NCBI GenBank assembly: GCA_026706935.1
Contig: JAPOXV010000019.1
Coordinates: 186,001-250,000 of the forward strand
Length of the DNA stretch: 64,000 nucleotides
Origin: Gammaproteobacteria bacterium
GTDB taxonomy: Bacteria > Pseudomonadota > Gammaproteobacteria > Pseudomonadales > Azotimanducaceae
Reading direction: 5' to 3'
Under the pieces are notes generated by a model, which had not been told where the DNA came from, ran no database searches, and saw only the letters and a program-made list of their open reading frames with translations. Shown piece after piece: positions 15,353 to 23,615 of this stretch (position 1 is the stretch's first letter; the number at the start of each line of letters is the position of its first letter). A program made the position numbers and the translations under genes.

Positions 15353-16750
15353 TTAGAGGTACTTTTCCCACAGCAAGTTCTGGAACTTACCTTCTGGGTC
15401 AACTTGCTTCTTTAGAGCAATGAATTGTTCGACTTCTGGGTATGCCCGTTCAAATTGATCACGTGTCGCGTGCAGACGATAAGGCAGGTAATAACGTCCG
15501 CCATTGGCTAATACCACGTCGATCAACTCGCGTGTCCATGCTTCTGCGTCTCTGCGAGCTCGATTCGTATTGCGCTGTTTGTAGTAGAGTACGAACGAGA
15601 AAACGTCAGTTGGTGCCCATTTCAACATCGATAGTTGATCGCGAGGGGAATGTCGGACCGATACATTGAGAGCGTTCACGTCGTTGCGACGTAAGACATC
15701 CGCCATCGAACGCGCGAATGGAATGAAATTGTCGGTCGGAACGAAGTACTCCTGAAGTAGGTATGTTGAAAACAAGCGCGTTCGTGGTTCGAGTGAGTCT
15801 GTATCTAGACTAGCCTCGTAGTTACGCCAAACTACGGCTCTCTTCTCGAACAAGCGATCCTCGATTCGTCGCCGTAAGCGTTTACCACCTGGCAGCTCCG
15901 ATACAGCCCAAATCAGTTCCCTATTACGACTGTAGTCCCGATCTCGAGGGATCAAGCGCTCCGGTATAGTCACAGCTTCATCGGTTGTAACCCAAGTAAT
16001 TAATCGAGGTTGGTCGAATCGCGGAGGTCGAAGGTCAGCGTTGTGCAGCACAACACTCCCGTCCTGCGCGATCGTGTCGTTGAAGTAGTCAGGATATGAC
16101 TCGATTTCGACCTTCTCCACCACGCGGCGCATTCGACTGTTTTGTTCGAGATTCAATTCCACTTCCGTCACGACGCCAAGGCCACCGTATCCACCACACA
16201 CGCCTCTGAACAAAGGAGATTCCGGCGTTAACTCGTGAGCGCGTCCATCTGCACCAACAAGCTGAATCGCTCGAACTGAATTCACGATAGGTCCTTTATT
16301 CACGTATCGGCCATGGCAATTCACCGATACCGATCCGCCCACGGTGAAGTTACTAAAGCTCTGCATGATGCTGACGGACAAGCCATGCTCGTCTATCGCA
16401 TCCTGAAGATCCCGCCATGTTGCGCCGGCCTGTATCCTCGCGACTCGTTGCTGCGGCTCCACGTTCAATACTCGATTCATCCCCCGCATATCCAGATGAA
16501 GCGAATCAGGTGAAGCAACCTGACCGCCCATACTGAATCGACCGCCGCCTAGGGATATTGGTCCAGACCAGTCGCGAATTGCGTCACTCACCTCAGCAGA
16601 GGAATTGGGACGTATCTCCCTCGCGACCGGTACCGACGTAATAGCTGAGTAATCTCTAACGATTTTCGTTCTTGATTGCGGATGAACCGTCTTATGTGGA
16701 CTAACGGCGACCGTCGCGACCGCAGTAGTTATCAATTCCCGTCTATTCAC
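15353..16750 (-). CDS. FAD-binding oxidase of the VAO/aldonolactone oxidase type, exported
   Basis: The 465-residue protein begins with a twin-arginine-like leader (MNRRELITTAVATVAVS), suggesting periplasmic export in folded form. The FAD-binding PCMH domain is visible in GPISLGGGRFSMGGQ, AGATWRDLQDAIDEHGLSV and FTVGGSVSVNCHGR, where His and Gly follow the order seen in D-arabinono-1,4-lactone oxidases and related alditol oxidases. The C-terminal part has the ALO-like block RFYLPYRL-type segment RYYLPYRLHATRDQFERAYPEVEQF. It should oxidise a sugar lactone, alditol or similar alcohol. It is immediately upstream of the TonB receptor gene (34 bases), an unusual pairing that hints at a shared substrate. 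Confidence 0.78.
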   Translation of the reverse strand: MNRRELITTAVATVAVSPHKTVHPQSRTKIVRDYSAITSVPVAREIRPNSSAEVSDAIRDWSGPISLGGGRFSMGGQVASPDSLHLDMRGMNRVLNVEPQQRVARIQAGATWRDLQDAIDEHGLSVSIMQSFSNFTVGGSVSVNCHGRYVNKGPIVNSVRAIQLVGADGRAHELTPESPLFRGVCGGYGGLGVVTEVELNLEQNSRMRRVVEKVEIESYPDYFNDTIAQDGSVVLHNADLRPPRFDQPRLITWVTTDEAVTIPERLIPRDRDYSRNRELIWAVSELPGGKRLRRRIEDRLFEKRAVVWRNYEASLDTDSLEPRTRLFSTYLLQEYFVPTDNFIPFARSMADVLRRNDVNALNVSVRHSPRDQLSMLKWAPTDVFSFVLYYKQRNTNRARRDAEAWTRELIDVVLANGGRYYLPYRLHATRDQFERAYPEVEQFIALKKQVDPEGKFQNLLWEKYL

Positions 16751-17120
16751 TACACATCGCCTAGCAATCCATTACGACAGAGCTCTTGCGACCATAAATC
16801 CGTTCTTGAAAAGTGATTCGAGCTTAAAGTTACATTAAGCAATAGAAAGCCTTAGTGTTGCATCGAGTTGCGCCGTAAACTCAGTGTTGTTATATCTAGG
16901 GTAGACGCGGAGAAACATCACCACCTCATCCCGCTGACGCTACGCCCTTAAACACATCAAAGATCAGACTCCAACCGTCATGAGATTTACCAGAAAAGAG
17001 CGCCGTCGACGTCGTACTGCCCATTTCGCCGTGTCTCAGTTTCAAGGCAATCGGATTCCGTTCGGTCTTGGGATGAGATTGCTTTACGAACGTTGGCGTC
17101 ATGGAAGGCACGCACCATTC
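16751..17120. other. Intergenic region without a convincing gene
   Basis: About 370 bases lie between the start of the FAD-oxidase gene and the plus-strand gene at 17121. The region probably holds divergent promoters. Near its right end a minus-strand frame (16926 to about 17150) reads in a protein-like way (segments STTSTALFSG and WSLIFDVFKG), but it has no upstream extension or start site, so I do not call it. A purine-rich GGAAGG at 17103-17108 may be the ribosome-binding site of the next gene. Confidence 0.5.
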
Positions 17121-17870
17121 ATGATGCACGAACCGGGTCCACCTTCCTTCTACAAGCCAGCGAAGCCGAGCGACGTCGAAGGTTTTGAGATTCATCCTGT
17201 TGGTCGTGGTGTTGATGGCGTTGTTCCACTCGGCTACCAGTCCTACGTTTGGCTACCGAATCCTGCGTGGAAATGGGTCGAGCCGAACCACGACGGTGCG
17301 ATCGAGTTCGATTCCAACGATCAGGAAGCAACGCTCATGGCCATACCAGTCAAATGGTCTGAAGTCGCCGCGGCAAACGGTCAACGAATGGATCGAAAAT
17401 CTCGATGGCACGAAATCTGTGGAACATTTGCGGGACACGGACAAAGAGCGCAGTCACCAACTCAGAACTGGACATGGGCACCGCAAGAGCAGAACATCGA
17501 GCAATCTGCCGTCGTCGTCTTAGCTGACTTGCTCTCTCGCTGGACGTCACCCAATGATCGATGTCTGTGTGGTAAATGGGAAGGAGGATCGGATTGGGAC
17601 TCGAAAGTACATCTTTCTTTTCCTGGGTGGAGCTACTACATATGGTCGTGTCGTTTCGAAGAAGTGATAACTTGGTTGAAACAACCGGATTCATACGAAC
17701 GGAGCTCTCATATGCCGCACGTTATTTGGCCAGAGGACAGAAGTTGGTTTCTGGCTATCCTCTATAGCGGCATTTCATCGTATGTAGCAGGTCCTAGGGA
17801 TTTGATCGACTCGATCCTAAAAAGTGAAGTCGAAGCCTACGAAGTTGAACCATCGGATCAAGCTCATTGA
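17121..17870 (+). CDS. Hypothetical protein, unrecognised conserved-type
   Basis: I start this protein at the tandem ATGs of 17121/17124 (MMHEPGPPSFY), giving 249 residues. A frame extension to 16980 is open but gives an arginine-rich, non-protein-like leader. The body is rich in Trp and aromatic residues (YVWLPNPAWKWVEPN, NWTWAPQEQ), and the C-terminus has a block HVIWPEDRSWFLAILYSGISS then DLIDSILKSEVEAYEV, a pattern I have seen at the C-terminus of uncharacterised proteins where a WP-D-x-SW segment is followed by a short helix. It has no signal peptide and no membrane span. It converges on the VOC gene. No function can be assigned. Confidence 0.55.
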   Translation: MMHEPGPPSFYKPAKPSDVEGFEIHPVGRGVDGVVPLGYQSYVWLPNPAWKWVEPNHDGAIEFDSNDQEATLMAIPVKWSEVAAANGQRMDRKSRWHEICGTFAGHGQRAQSPTQNWTWAPQEQNIEQSAVVVLADLLSRWTSPNDRCLCGKWEGGSDWDSKVHLSFPGWSYYIWSCRFEEVITWLKQPDSYERSSHMPHVIWPEDRSWFLAILYSGISSYVAGPRDLIDSILKSEVEAYEVEPSDQAH

Positions 17871-17887
17871 AGCAATTGGATGACCTA

Positions 17888-18280
17888 TTAATCCTTGTCT
17901 TGACTCATCATGAACCCATTGCCTTCGGTATCTACGAGAGCGGCCAGGAAGATTCCTTCGTCGCCTCGGTCTTCGGGGCTTTTACGCACGCTACCGCCGC
18001 CCTCGATGACTGCCTCACACGCATGGTCGATGTTATCGACAGTAAATGAAAGACCCGTCGATTGAAACTCACCGTTTCCACCCGCGTGGAGAGCCACGAC
18101 CGCAGTGCCGAACGAAAGTTCGCTCCAGTACGGCGACGTTACCTCGACTGCTAGTCCGATCGTATCACGATAGAAGCGTATCGCTCTGTCCATATCTTGT
18201 GCCGATATTAGGAACTTTGTTCCGCACACGCGAAATTGATCGTCTTCCTTTCGATTGTCAGTCATCGCATTCGTATCCAA
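17888..18280 (-). CDS. VOC/glyoxalase-fold protein
   Basis: The 130-residue protein shows the vicinal oxygen chelate fold: two beta-alpha-beta-beta-beta modules with the signatures FLISAQDMDRAIRFYRDTIGLAVE at the N-terminus and FTVDNIDHACEAVIEGGGSV followed by FLAALVDTEGNGFMMSQD at the C-terminus. It could be a dioxygenase, glyoxalase or bleomycin-resistance-type binding protein; metal ligands are not complete enough to choose. It is transcribed away from the arsC gene, with a 356-base gap, and its end lies 17 bases from the convergent hypothetical gene. Confidence 0.8.
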   Translation of the reverse strand: MDTNAMTDNRKEDDQFRVCGTKFLISAQDMDRAIRFYRDTIGLAVEVTSPYWSELSFGTAVVALHAGGNGEFQSTGLSFTVDNIDHACEAVIEGGGSVRKSPEDRGDEGIFLAALVDTEGNGFMMSQDKD

Positions 18281-18636
18281 CCGGAGCTAACCCATAGCAT
18301 ATCAATATGAAGCGGGTCACCTCGTGATCGCTAGAAGTCCATCTCGTTTCTCGAACTTGCTTATCCCAGCTCAACACAATTGACGGGTTCGAACGTCACC
18401 CTACTTACCGATTTACAAATGCGATATGTCAAACAATTCGTGGAAAATGTCACTTCATTACTGTCACCTTAAGATTGGTTTTTAAAGCTGCGCATCGAAT
18501 AAACACACATCCGCGCCTTTGAAGCGCTACCAGATTGAGTGCTGGAAGCGCAATTGACAGCTTCGACAAGAGTGGCGTGTAGCAAATTCCAACGAGTCGT
18601 TCTTATTTCCGCATATTTGCTGGAGATCAAACCCAC
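18281..18636. other. Intergenic region with possible promoter for the arsC gene
   Basis: There is no convincing gene in these 356 bases. A TTGACA at 18554-18559 is followed after 18 bases by TGTAGC (18578-18583), which is a good -35 but a poor -10 sequence and could drive the arsC/ilvA genes downstream. GGAG at 18621-18624 is a good ribosome-binding site for the ATG at 18637. The left part should carry the promoter of the VOC gene, whose start is at 18280. Confidence 0.35.
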
Positions 18637-19062
18637 ATGTCACAAGAACCTTTCCGCATGCTAGGCAACTGCACCGGAAATCGAGCGCGCTCCCAGATGG
18701 CACACGGTTGGCTGCGTCATCTCGGCGGCAGTCAATTAGTAGTCGACAGCGCTGGGATCGAGCCCAAAGGCGTGCATCCGCTCGCCGTAGATGTTATGGC
18801 AGAGATTGGCATCGACATCTCAGATCACACATCAGATCCGGTGAACAAATACATCAACAGCGAGTACGACCTGGTGCTGACCGTCTGTGACACAGCGAAG
18901 GAATTGTGCCCTGTCATTCCGGGTGCGAGACGAACGACACACCATGCGTTCGAAGATCCTGACTATCCGCACATGTCCGCGACGGAATTCCGCGACGTGT
19001 TTTGTCGCATTCGCGACGAAATAGGCAATTTCTGCCGTGAGTTACTGATTGAGATTTCATAG
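18637..19062 (+). CDS. arsC: Thioredoxin-coupled arsenate reductase, ArsC (LMW-phosphatase fold)
   Basis: The 141-residue protein has the P-loop CTGNRARSQ starting at C12, which replaces the usual CTGNSCRS. The redox triad is complete: C12, C84 and C91 have the same spacings (72 and 7) as Cys10, Cys82 and Cys89 of the S. aureus enzyme. The acid in FEDPD (about 107-110) is present as well. It should reduce arsenate to arsenite using a thiol relay to thioredoxin. No arsenite pump or ArsR gene is next to it. Instead ilvA follows after 45 bases on the same strand. A plain low-molecular-weight tyrosine phosphatase is less likely because of the C84/C91 pair. Confidence 0.82.
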   Translation: MSQEPFRMLGNCTGNRARSQMAHGWLRHLGGSQLVVDSAGIEPKGVHPLAVDVMAEIGIDISDHTSDPVNKYINSEYDLVLTVCDTAKELCPVIPGARRTTHHAFEDPDYPHMSATEFRDVFCRIRDEIGNFCRELLIEIS

Positions 19063-19107
19063 CGTTGGCTTCATTCCACTTGTGGAGAACGAGAGCGAAT
19101 TTCCTCC

Positions 19108-20625
19108 ATGCTTGAGCAAGTCCTTAAAAAAATACTCACTTCCCGCGTCTACGACATAGCAGTCGAAACGCCGTTACAAGACGCGCCGAATCTATCCACA
19201 CGGCTAGATCATCGGGTGGTACTGAAACGAGAAGACCTGCAGCCAGTTTTCTCGTTCAAGATACGTGGCGCTTACAACAAAATGGCGCATTTGTCTGCAA
19301 AAGCGCGTGCCGCAAACGTAGTAGCCGCGTCTGCAGGAAACCACGCTCAAGGCGTCGCACTCGCCGCGCGCAAACTGGGTATCAAGGCTCACATCGTTAT
19401 GGGTCGCAATACGCCCAATATCAAGGTCGATGCCGTTCGAAAACTCGGTGCGCGCGTGATCTTCGAAGGCGACACATACCAGCAAGCGGCGGACCACGCC
19501 CATGAGCTTTCGAAAAGGCGAGGTTATGTCTTGGTGCATCCTTACGATGACTTAGACGTCATTGCGGGTCAAGGAACCGTGGGTATGGAGATCATGAACC
19601 ACGATCCAGATTGGGACGCGATCTTCGTACCCGTTGGTGGTGGCGGATTGATCGCCGGGATCTCCGCGTACGTAAAGAACTTGCGGCCTAGAACAAAGAT
19701 CATCGGCGTGGAAGCCGAAGGGTCAGCCTGCCTCGCTGCGGCTCTCAAAGCTGGCCGTCGTGTGCGCTTGCCAGTCGACGCGTTGGACGTCTTTGCGGAC
19801 GGCGTATCCGTCGGCCAGGTCGGTAAACTGCCTTTTGCGTTCGCGAAGGACTACGTGGATGAAGTCGTTACCGCGACGACAGACGAAATCTGTGCTGCAG
19901 TCAAAGACGTATTCGATGACACGCGCTCTATCGCAGAACCATCAGGGGCACTCGCCGTAGCGGGACTCAAGAATTTCGTCTCAATGAATCCACGAGTGTC
20001 AGGAAAGCGATACGTCGCAGTAGTGAGTGGCGCGAATGTCGACTTCGATCGACTTCGTCACATTTCGGAACGCGCCGAGCTCGGTGAGCATCGAGAAGCT
20101 ATCTTCGGTGTTGCGATTGACGAAAAGAAAGGCAGCTTCAGAAGATTCTGTCGCGCGTGTGGCAAACGTGCGGTGACCGAATTCAACTATCGGTACTCGT
20201 CTGACGATGAAGCGCACGTGTATGTAGGCTTACAGATCGGTACGGATGAGACGCGGAACGACGTTGCAAGGGGTCTCGTAGCAGCCGGATATCAAGTAAC
20301 TGACATGACCGACAATGAGGCAGCGAAATTGCATGTACGCCACATGGTCGGTGGTCGCGTTTCCGGAAGAAAGCCAGAGCTACTCTATCGGTTCGAGTTC
20401 CCCGAACGACCAGGCGCACTCTTACGATTTCTAAACGGACTCGGTAGCCGATGGAACATCACCATGTTTCACTATCGCAATCACGGTGCCGCTTGGGGAC
20501 GCGTGCTTGTCGGCTTTGAGGCACACGCTGAAGACCGTTCAAATCTCACCACCTATCTTGAGCGAATTGGCTATCGCTATTGGGAGGAGACCGGCAATCC
20601 TGCGGTGGAGTTGTTCTTGCGTTGA
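19108..20625 (+). CDS. ilvA: Threonine ammonia-lyase (threonine deaminase), biosynthetic
   Basis: The 505-residue PLP enzyme makes 2-oxobutanoate from threonine, the first step to isoleucine. The PLP lysine is K51 in FSFKIRGAYNKM, the phosphate loop is VGGGGLIAGI near 180, and SAGNHAQGVALAA is the adjacent conserved block. Two ACT-like regulatory modules follow from about residue 330 (REAIFGVAIDEKKGSFRRF and LLYRFEFPERPGALLRFL), matching the long, isoleucine-sensitive biosynthetic form rather than the short catabolic one. The length fits E. coli IlvA (514). ilvA ends 125 bases before tRNA-Ser, which is on the other strand. Confidence 0.92.
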   Translation: MLEQVLKKILTSRVYDIAVETPLQDAPNLSTRLDHRVVLKREDLQPVFSFKIRGAYNKMAHLSAKARAANVVAASAGNHAQGVALAARKLGIKAHIVMGRNTPNIKVDAVRKLGARVIFEGDTYQQAADHAHELSKRRGYVLVHPYDDLDVIAGQGTVGMEIMNHDPDWDAIFVPVGGGGLIAGISAYVKNLRPRTKIIGVEAEGSACLAAALKAGRRVRLPVDALDVFADGVSVGQVGKLPFAFAKDYVDEVVTATTDEICAAVKDVFDDTRSIAEPSGALAVAGLKNFVSMNPRVSGKRYVAVVSGANVDFDRLRHISERAELGEHREAIFGVAIDEKKGSFRRFCRACGKRAVTEFNYRYSSDDEAHVYVGLQIGTDETRNDVARGLVAAGYQVTDMTDNEAAKLHVRHMVGGRVSGRKPELLYRFEFPERPGALLRFLNGLGSRWNITMFHYRNHGAAWGRVLVGFEAHAEDRSNLTTYLERIGYRYWEETGNPAVELFLR

Positions 20626-20750
20626 CGTCAGTCTATCGTCAGAACAGGATGCAGAGTCGCCGTAATGAGTGCGTGTTATTTCGTCGTGCTGAAATGCACG
20701 TCGTAGAGAGAACGCGCGTAGAACGTCGTAAGAAAGAATGCTTGAGTAAC

Positions 20751-20841
20751 TGGCGGAGAGGCAGGGATTCGAACCCTGGGTGCCCAAAAGGACACTCTTG
20801 ATTTCGAGTCAAGCCCATTCGACCAACTCTGGCACCTCTCC
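20751..20841 (-). tRNA. tRNA-Ser (anticodon CGA)
   Basis: The 91-base minus-strand gene has acceptor stem GGAGAGG/CCTCTCC, discriminator G and an encoded CCA (20753-20751). The anticodon arm is CTTGA-CTCGAAA-TCAAG with anticodon CGA, reading UCG serine codons. A long variable arm (GTGTCCTTTTGGGCAC) and the T-arm CAGGGTTCGAATCCCTG confirm a class II tRNA-Ser. It lies 21 bases downstream of the stop of the hypothetical exported-protein gene on the same strand, so it may be processed from that operon's transcript. Confidence 0.96.
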
Positions 20842-20862
20842 GTGGCACCAATTCTAGATTGG

Positions 20863-21702
20863 CTACAGTGGTTCGGTTCCTAAATGCCTTGCCGCGAATT
20901 CACAACGCCGTCTTGTTTGTCGAGATGGGTCTACGTGACCGCATTCGACTCGGTGCGCATCCACACTCGCGCCACGTCCGTAAAACAAGAAACTCAATCG
21001 TCCGCTTAATCCTTCCTTCTTTCGAGCAACGATGACATCGCCAGGTCCGATGCGACTTTGGCGAGCTCGACTGACGACAAAAACATATCGATTGCTTAAC
21101 ACGACCAAGGCGTCGTTGTAACCGGCTTGTGATACCGCTACGACAGTAGCCGCGAACTGCTTCGGTACCCCATCCTTCGTTAAACCTGCATCTTCCTGAT
21201 CGATCTCTTCCGCATTGTTTCTGTCGCCACGCCGCATCCACGAGAATAAACGCCCCACTCGACTACCTCGTGTTGCTTCAGTTCTCGAGGTAGCAGACTG
21301 AACAGACTGTGACGTTTCTGCTGTCGTGGGTAAGAGCTGCTTGTCCATGGGCTGGTCCTGAACCGGCTCTTCCATTAAGACTGGTGTTGTTTCTTCAGTA
21401 GCGCGCGCGGTAGTAACCGTATCTTCGTCTTCGATGACCTGTTCGACTTGCTTACTGGCTTCTTTCTGCGCGTCGTGCTGATCGAGTACCTGTCGCGCCA
21501 CCTCTAGGCACTGATTTCTCGCTTTGGCTTCATCGAGCGCCATGCAGACCATCAACGTCAGGCACACGGTCAGATCGTCACCCTCAAGTTCATCGCATTC
21601 TTGAGCGGGTAATGACACACTCCAAACGCATACGAATAGAAACAGAAGACCTGCACGAAAGCGTGTCGCTCGATCTCGCGATTTCAAAATCAAGTTACAC
21701 AC
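20863..21702 (-). CDS. Hypothetical exported protein at the end of the bamC operon
   Basis: The 279-residue protein has a basic N-terminus and a signal-type segment (FRAGLLFLFVCVWSVSLPAQ), so it is probably periplasmic. The mature part starts with a cysteine-rich stretch (C-D-E-L, C-L-T-L, C-M-A-L-D-E, C-L-E-V), then a low-complexity acidic/polar linker, and ends with a small folded-looking domain (AATVVAVSQAGYNDALVVLSNRYVFVV, GPGDVIVARKKEGLSGRL). I recognise no family. Its start overlaps the MBL-fold gene by 8 bases, which suggests translational coupling, and the tRNA-Ser gene follows 21 bases after its stop. Confidence 0.6.
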   Translation of the reverse strand: MCNLILKSRDRATRFRAGLLFLFVCVWSVSLPAQECDELEGDDLTVCLTLMVCMALDEAKARNQCLEVARQVLDQHDAQKEASKQVEQVIEDEDTVTTARATEETTPVLMEEPVQDQPMDKQLLPTTAETSQSVQSATSRTEATRGSRVGRLFSWMRRGDRNNAEEIDQEDAGLTKDGVPKQFAATVVAVSQAGYNDALVVLSNRYVFVVSRARQSRIGPGDVIVARKKEGLSGRLSFLFYGRGASVDAHRVECGHVDPSRQTRRRCEFAARHLGTEPL

Positions 21703-22489
21703 TGCCTGCCGTCACGCTCAACCATTCGGTTCCGCCCGCTTGAGTCGCGTAGGAAACAGACGTACCGCTAGGAAAATCGTCAAATTCACGTTCAATGAGC
21801 GAACGTAAATTGTTGTGTTGACTAATGTGTCCCAAGACCAGTTGCTGAAGGTTTACGTGGTGTATCCGCTGCGCAAATTCACGCGATTGGCGATTGTTCA
21901 GATGTCCGAAATCCCCTCCAACCCTTCGCTTTAGTTGCTCAGGATAAGGACCTGTTGCGAGCATTTCTGAATCGTGGTTCGTCTCAAGTAGGAGACCATT
22001 GAGTCGCGAGTAGTGCGCGACCATTTGTTCGGTGTAGCTCCCGCAATCGGTTAGTACGCCGACGCCGACGCCATTAAAACGACACACGAACTGGATGGGT
22101 TCCCTCACGTCGTGCGGTACATCGATCGGATGTACTTCAACATCGTTCACTTGGAATATCCTGTCCGGTTCGATCTCATTTACCAAATTCTCGATCGTCT
22201 CAAACCGCGTAACACGATGACGCATCGCGTCGATCGTGCCACGGGACGCATACACTGGAACTTGGTGCGTCCTCGCCACAACCGGTACGCCTTTGAGATG
22301 ATCTCCGTGTTCATGGGTCACCAGGATCGCATCGAGCCGATCGATATCGAGACCACGGCGAGTTAGTCGATTTTTCAGTTCTGTTCTTGAAAAACCACAG
22401 TCGATCAAAACTGTTGTATCGCCAGCGCGGATTACAGTGCAATTTCCGCCGCTTCCGCTCCCGAGAGACGTGAACTCCATTCTCGCCAA
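21695..22489 (-). CDS. Metallo-beta-lactamase-fold hydrolase (YycJ/WalJ-like)
   Basis: The 264-residue protein carries the zinc motif THEHGDH (H59, H61, D63, H64), then VDVPHDVREPI, GVGVLTDCGSYTEQM and LLLETNHDSEML, as in the YycJ branch of MBL-fold enzymes, which are probably DNA or RNA 5'-exonucleases. The N-terminal MEFTSLGSGSGGNCTVI is the canonical start of this branch. Its gene is 16 bases downstream of bamC and overlaps the next gene by 8 bases. The branch commonly sits beside bamC/purC in gammaproteobacteria, in agreement with the arrangement here. Confidence 0.85.
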   Translation of the reverse strand: MARMEFTSLGSGSGGNCTVIRAGDTTVLIDCGFSRTELKNRLTRRGLDIDRLDAILVTHEHGDHLKGVPVVARTHQVPVYASRGTIDAMRHRVTRFETIENLVNEIEPDRIFQVNDVEVHPIDVPHDVREPIQFVCRFNGVGVGVLTDCGSYTEQMVAHYSRLNGLLLETNHDSEMLATGPYPEQLKRRVGGDFGHLNNRQSREFAQRIHHVNLQQLVLGHISQHNNLRSLIEREFDDFPSGTSVSYATQAGGTEWLSVTAGSV

Positions 22490-22505
22490 TCTGGATGCCT
22501 CGCTG

Positions 22506-23615
22506 CTAGGAGGAGAACTGCTGAATCATTACTAGAAAATGCTCAGCCAGTTCGAGAGTCAGGTCGTTTCCGTCGGATCGTTGGAGTTCGATCTCGTTTA
22601 CTTGCTGATATGGACTTACGCGGAGCTGGATCGCAAGTGGCGCTTCGGTTGACTCGCTTTTTCTTATGTCCAACAGAAGTTGGCCTAACGATTCCCGTTG
22701 ATTCCGGTCGAGTTTTGATTCGTCAATCACCAACTCGATTAATCGATCGGTCCGTTCCCTCGTCGCAACATCATACGGACTTCGTTCGATGGCGGAAAGT
22801 ACAGTCGCCCACGTACGCTCGAAGTCAACATTGAACCGTAGGGACGGAAAACCTACGTCGTTTCGAACAAGCTCGATTTTGGGGACAACCGCAACTTCCT
22901 GCCCTACCCGAGAAACCGCTTCATCGCTTACGTCGTCCACTTCGAACTGTGCGATTTGCCGAAGGATCGAATTCGTGACCTCACTATGAGCTGAAGGTAA
23001 ACTCCAGTCGACGTATTTAAGTTGATTCGCGTCATCGAGGTATTTCAGATGTACCTCTGAAGACCCTCGACGCATTCCTTGCTCAACCCTGAATACCAAG
23101 AAATCATCGTCGGAAGCTTCAGGATTTTCTGCGCGAATCGTTGTATGAAGCATGCTCGTGCTTCGCGTTGATGTGACGGAGAGTGGCTCGGTAACGATGA
23201 CACCTTCGGTCGGGTCTTCAGTCGCAACCTCTGCGCCGTTGAACGTCAAAAACTGACGAACCAAAGGCCATACTGTATCGGGTTTGCGTTGGACGACCAT
23301 CCAGCTACGTTCACCTAACTTCTGAATTCGAATCAGGTTGGGGTCCGCATCCCCAACGATTGAGATTGGTCGCGGTGCCGCATTCGCATAGTACTTCGCC
23401 GCCGGAATTTCCTCGATATCGGGAATCTCCCAAATATCCGCAATTCGTTCGCCTTCCAAATCCGAGGGAACACTAATTGTTTCCGCTTCAGCCGCTTCTA
23501 GGTAGTTATCACGCTCATTCACCATTAGCCCTACCGATTGCCGAAGCAACCCGCACCCCGTCAGCGTAGCTGAAACACAGAAGGCAGCGAGGCTCGCAAG
23601 CGCAACGTGTCTCAT
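22506..23615 (-). CDS. bamC: Outer-membrane assembly lipoprotein BamC
   Basis: The start is the ATG of an ATGA overlap with dapA, giving 369 residues (MRHVALASLAAFCV). The lipobox is LTGC with C21, so the protein is anchored to the outer membrane. An unstructured N-terminal part (SVPSDLEGERIADIWEIPD) is followed by two helix-grip domains: one with SWMVVQRKPDTVWPLVRQFL and one with FERTWATVLSAIERSPYDV. This is the architecture of BamC/NlpB, an accessory lipoprotein of the Bam complex that folds outer-membrane beta-barrels. A longer frame to 23729 exists inside dapA and is not used. Confidence 0.88.
   Translation of the reverse strand: MRHVALASLAAFCVSATLTGCGLLRQSVGLMVNERDNYLEAAEAETISVPSDLEGERIADIWEIPDIEEIPAAKYYANAAPRPISIVGDADPNLIRIQKLGERSWMVVQRKPDTVWPLVRQFLTFNGAEVATEDPTEGVIVTEPLSVTSTRSTSMLHTTIRAENPEASDDDFLVFRVEQGMRRGSSEVHLKYLDDANQLKYVDWSLPSAHSEVTNSILRQIAQFEVDDVSDEAVSRVGQEVAVVPKIELVRNDVGFPSLRFNVDFERTWATVLSAIERSPYDVATRERTDRLIELVIDESKLDRNQRESLGQLLLDIRKSESTEAPLAIQLRVSPYQQVNEIELQRSDGNDLTLELAEHFLVMIQQFSS

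Noticed and set aside
16926-17195. Minus-strand 89-residue frame with protein-like segments
   Set aside because: It overlaps the plus-strand start region, has no upstream extension or recognisable family, and could be a chance frame or a decayed fragment.
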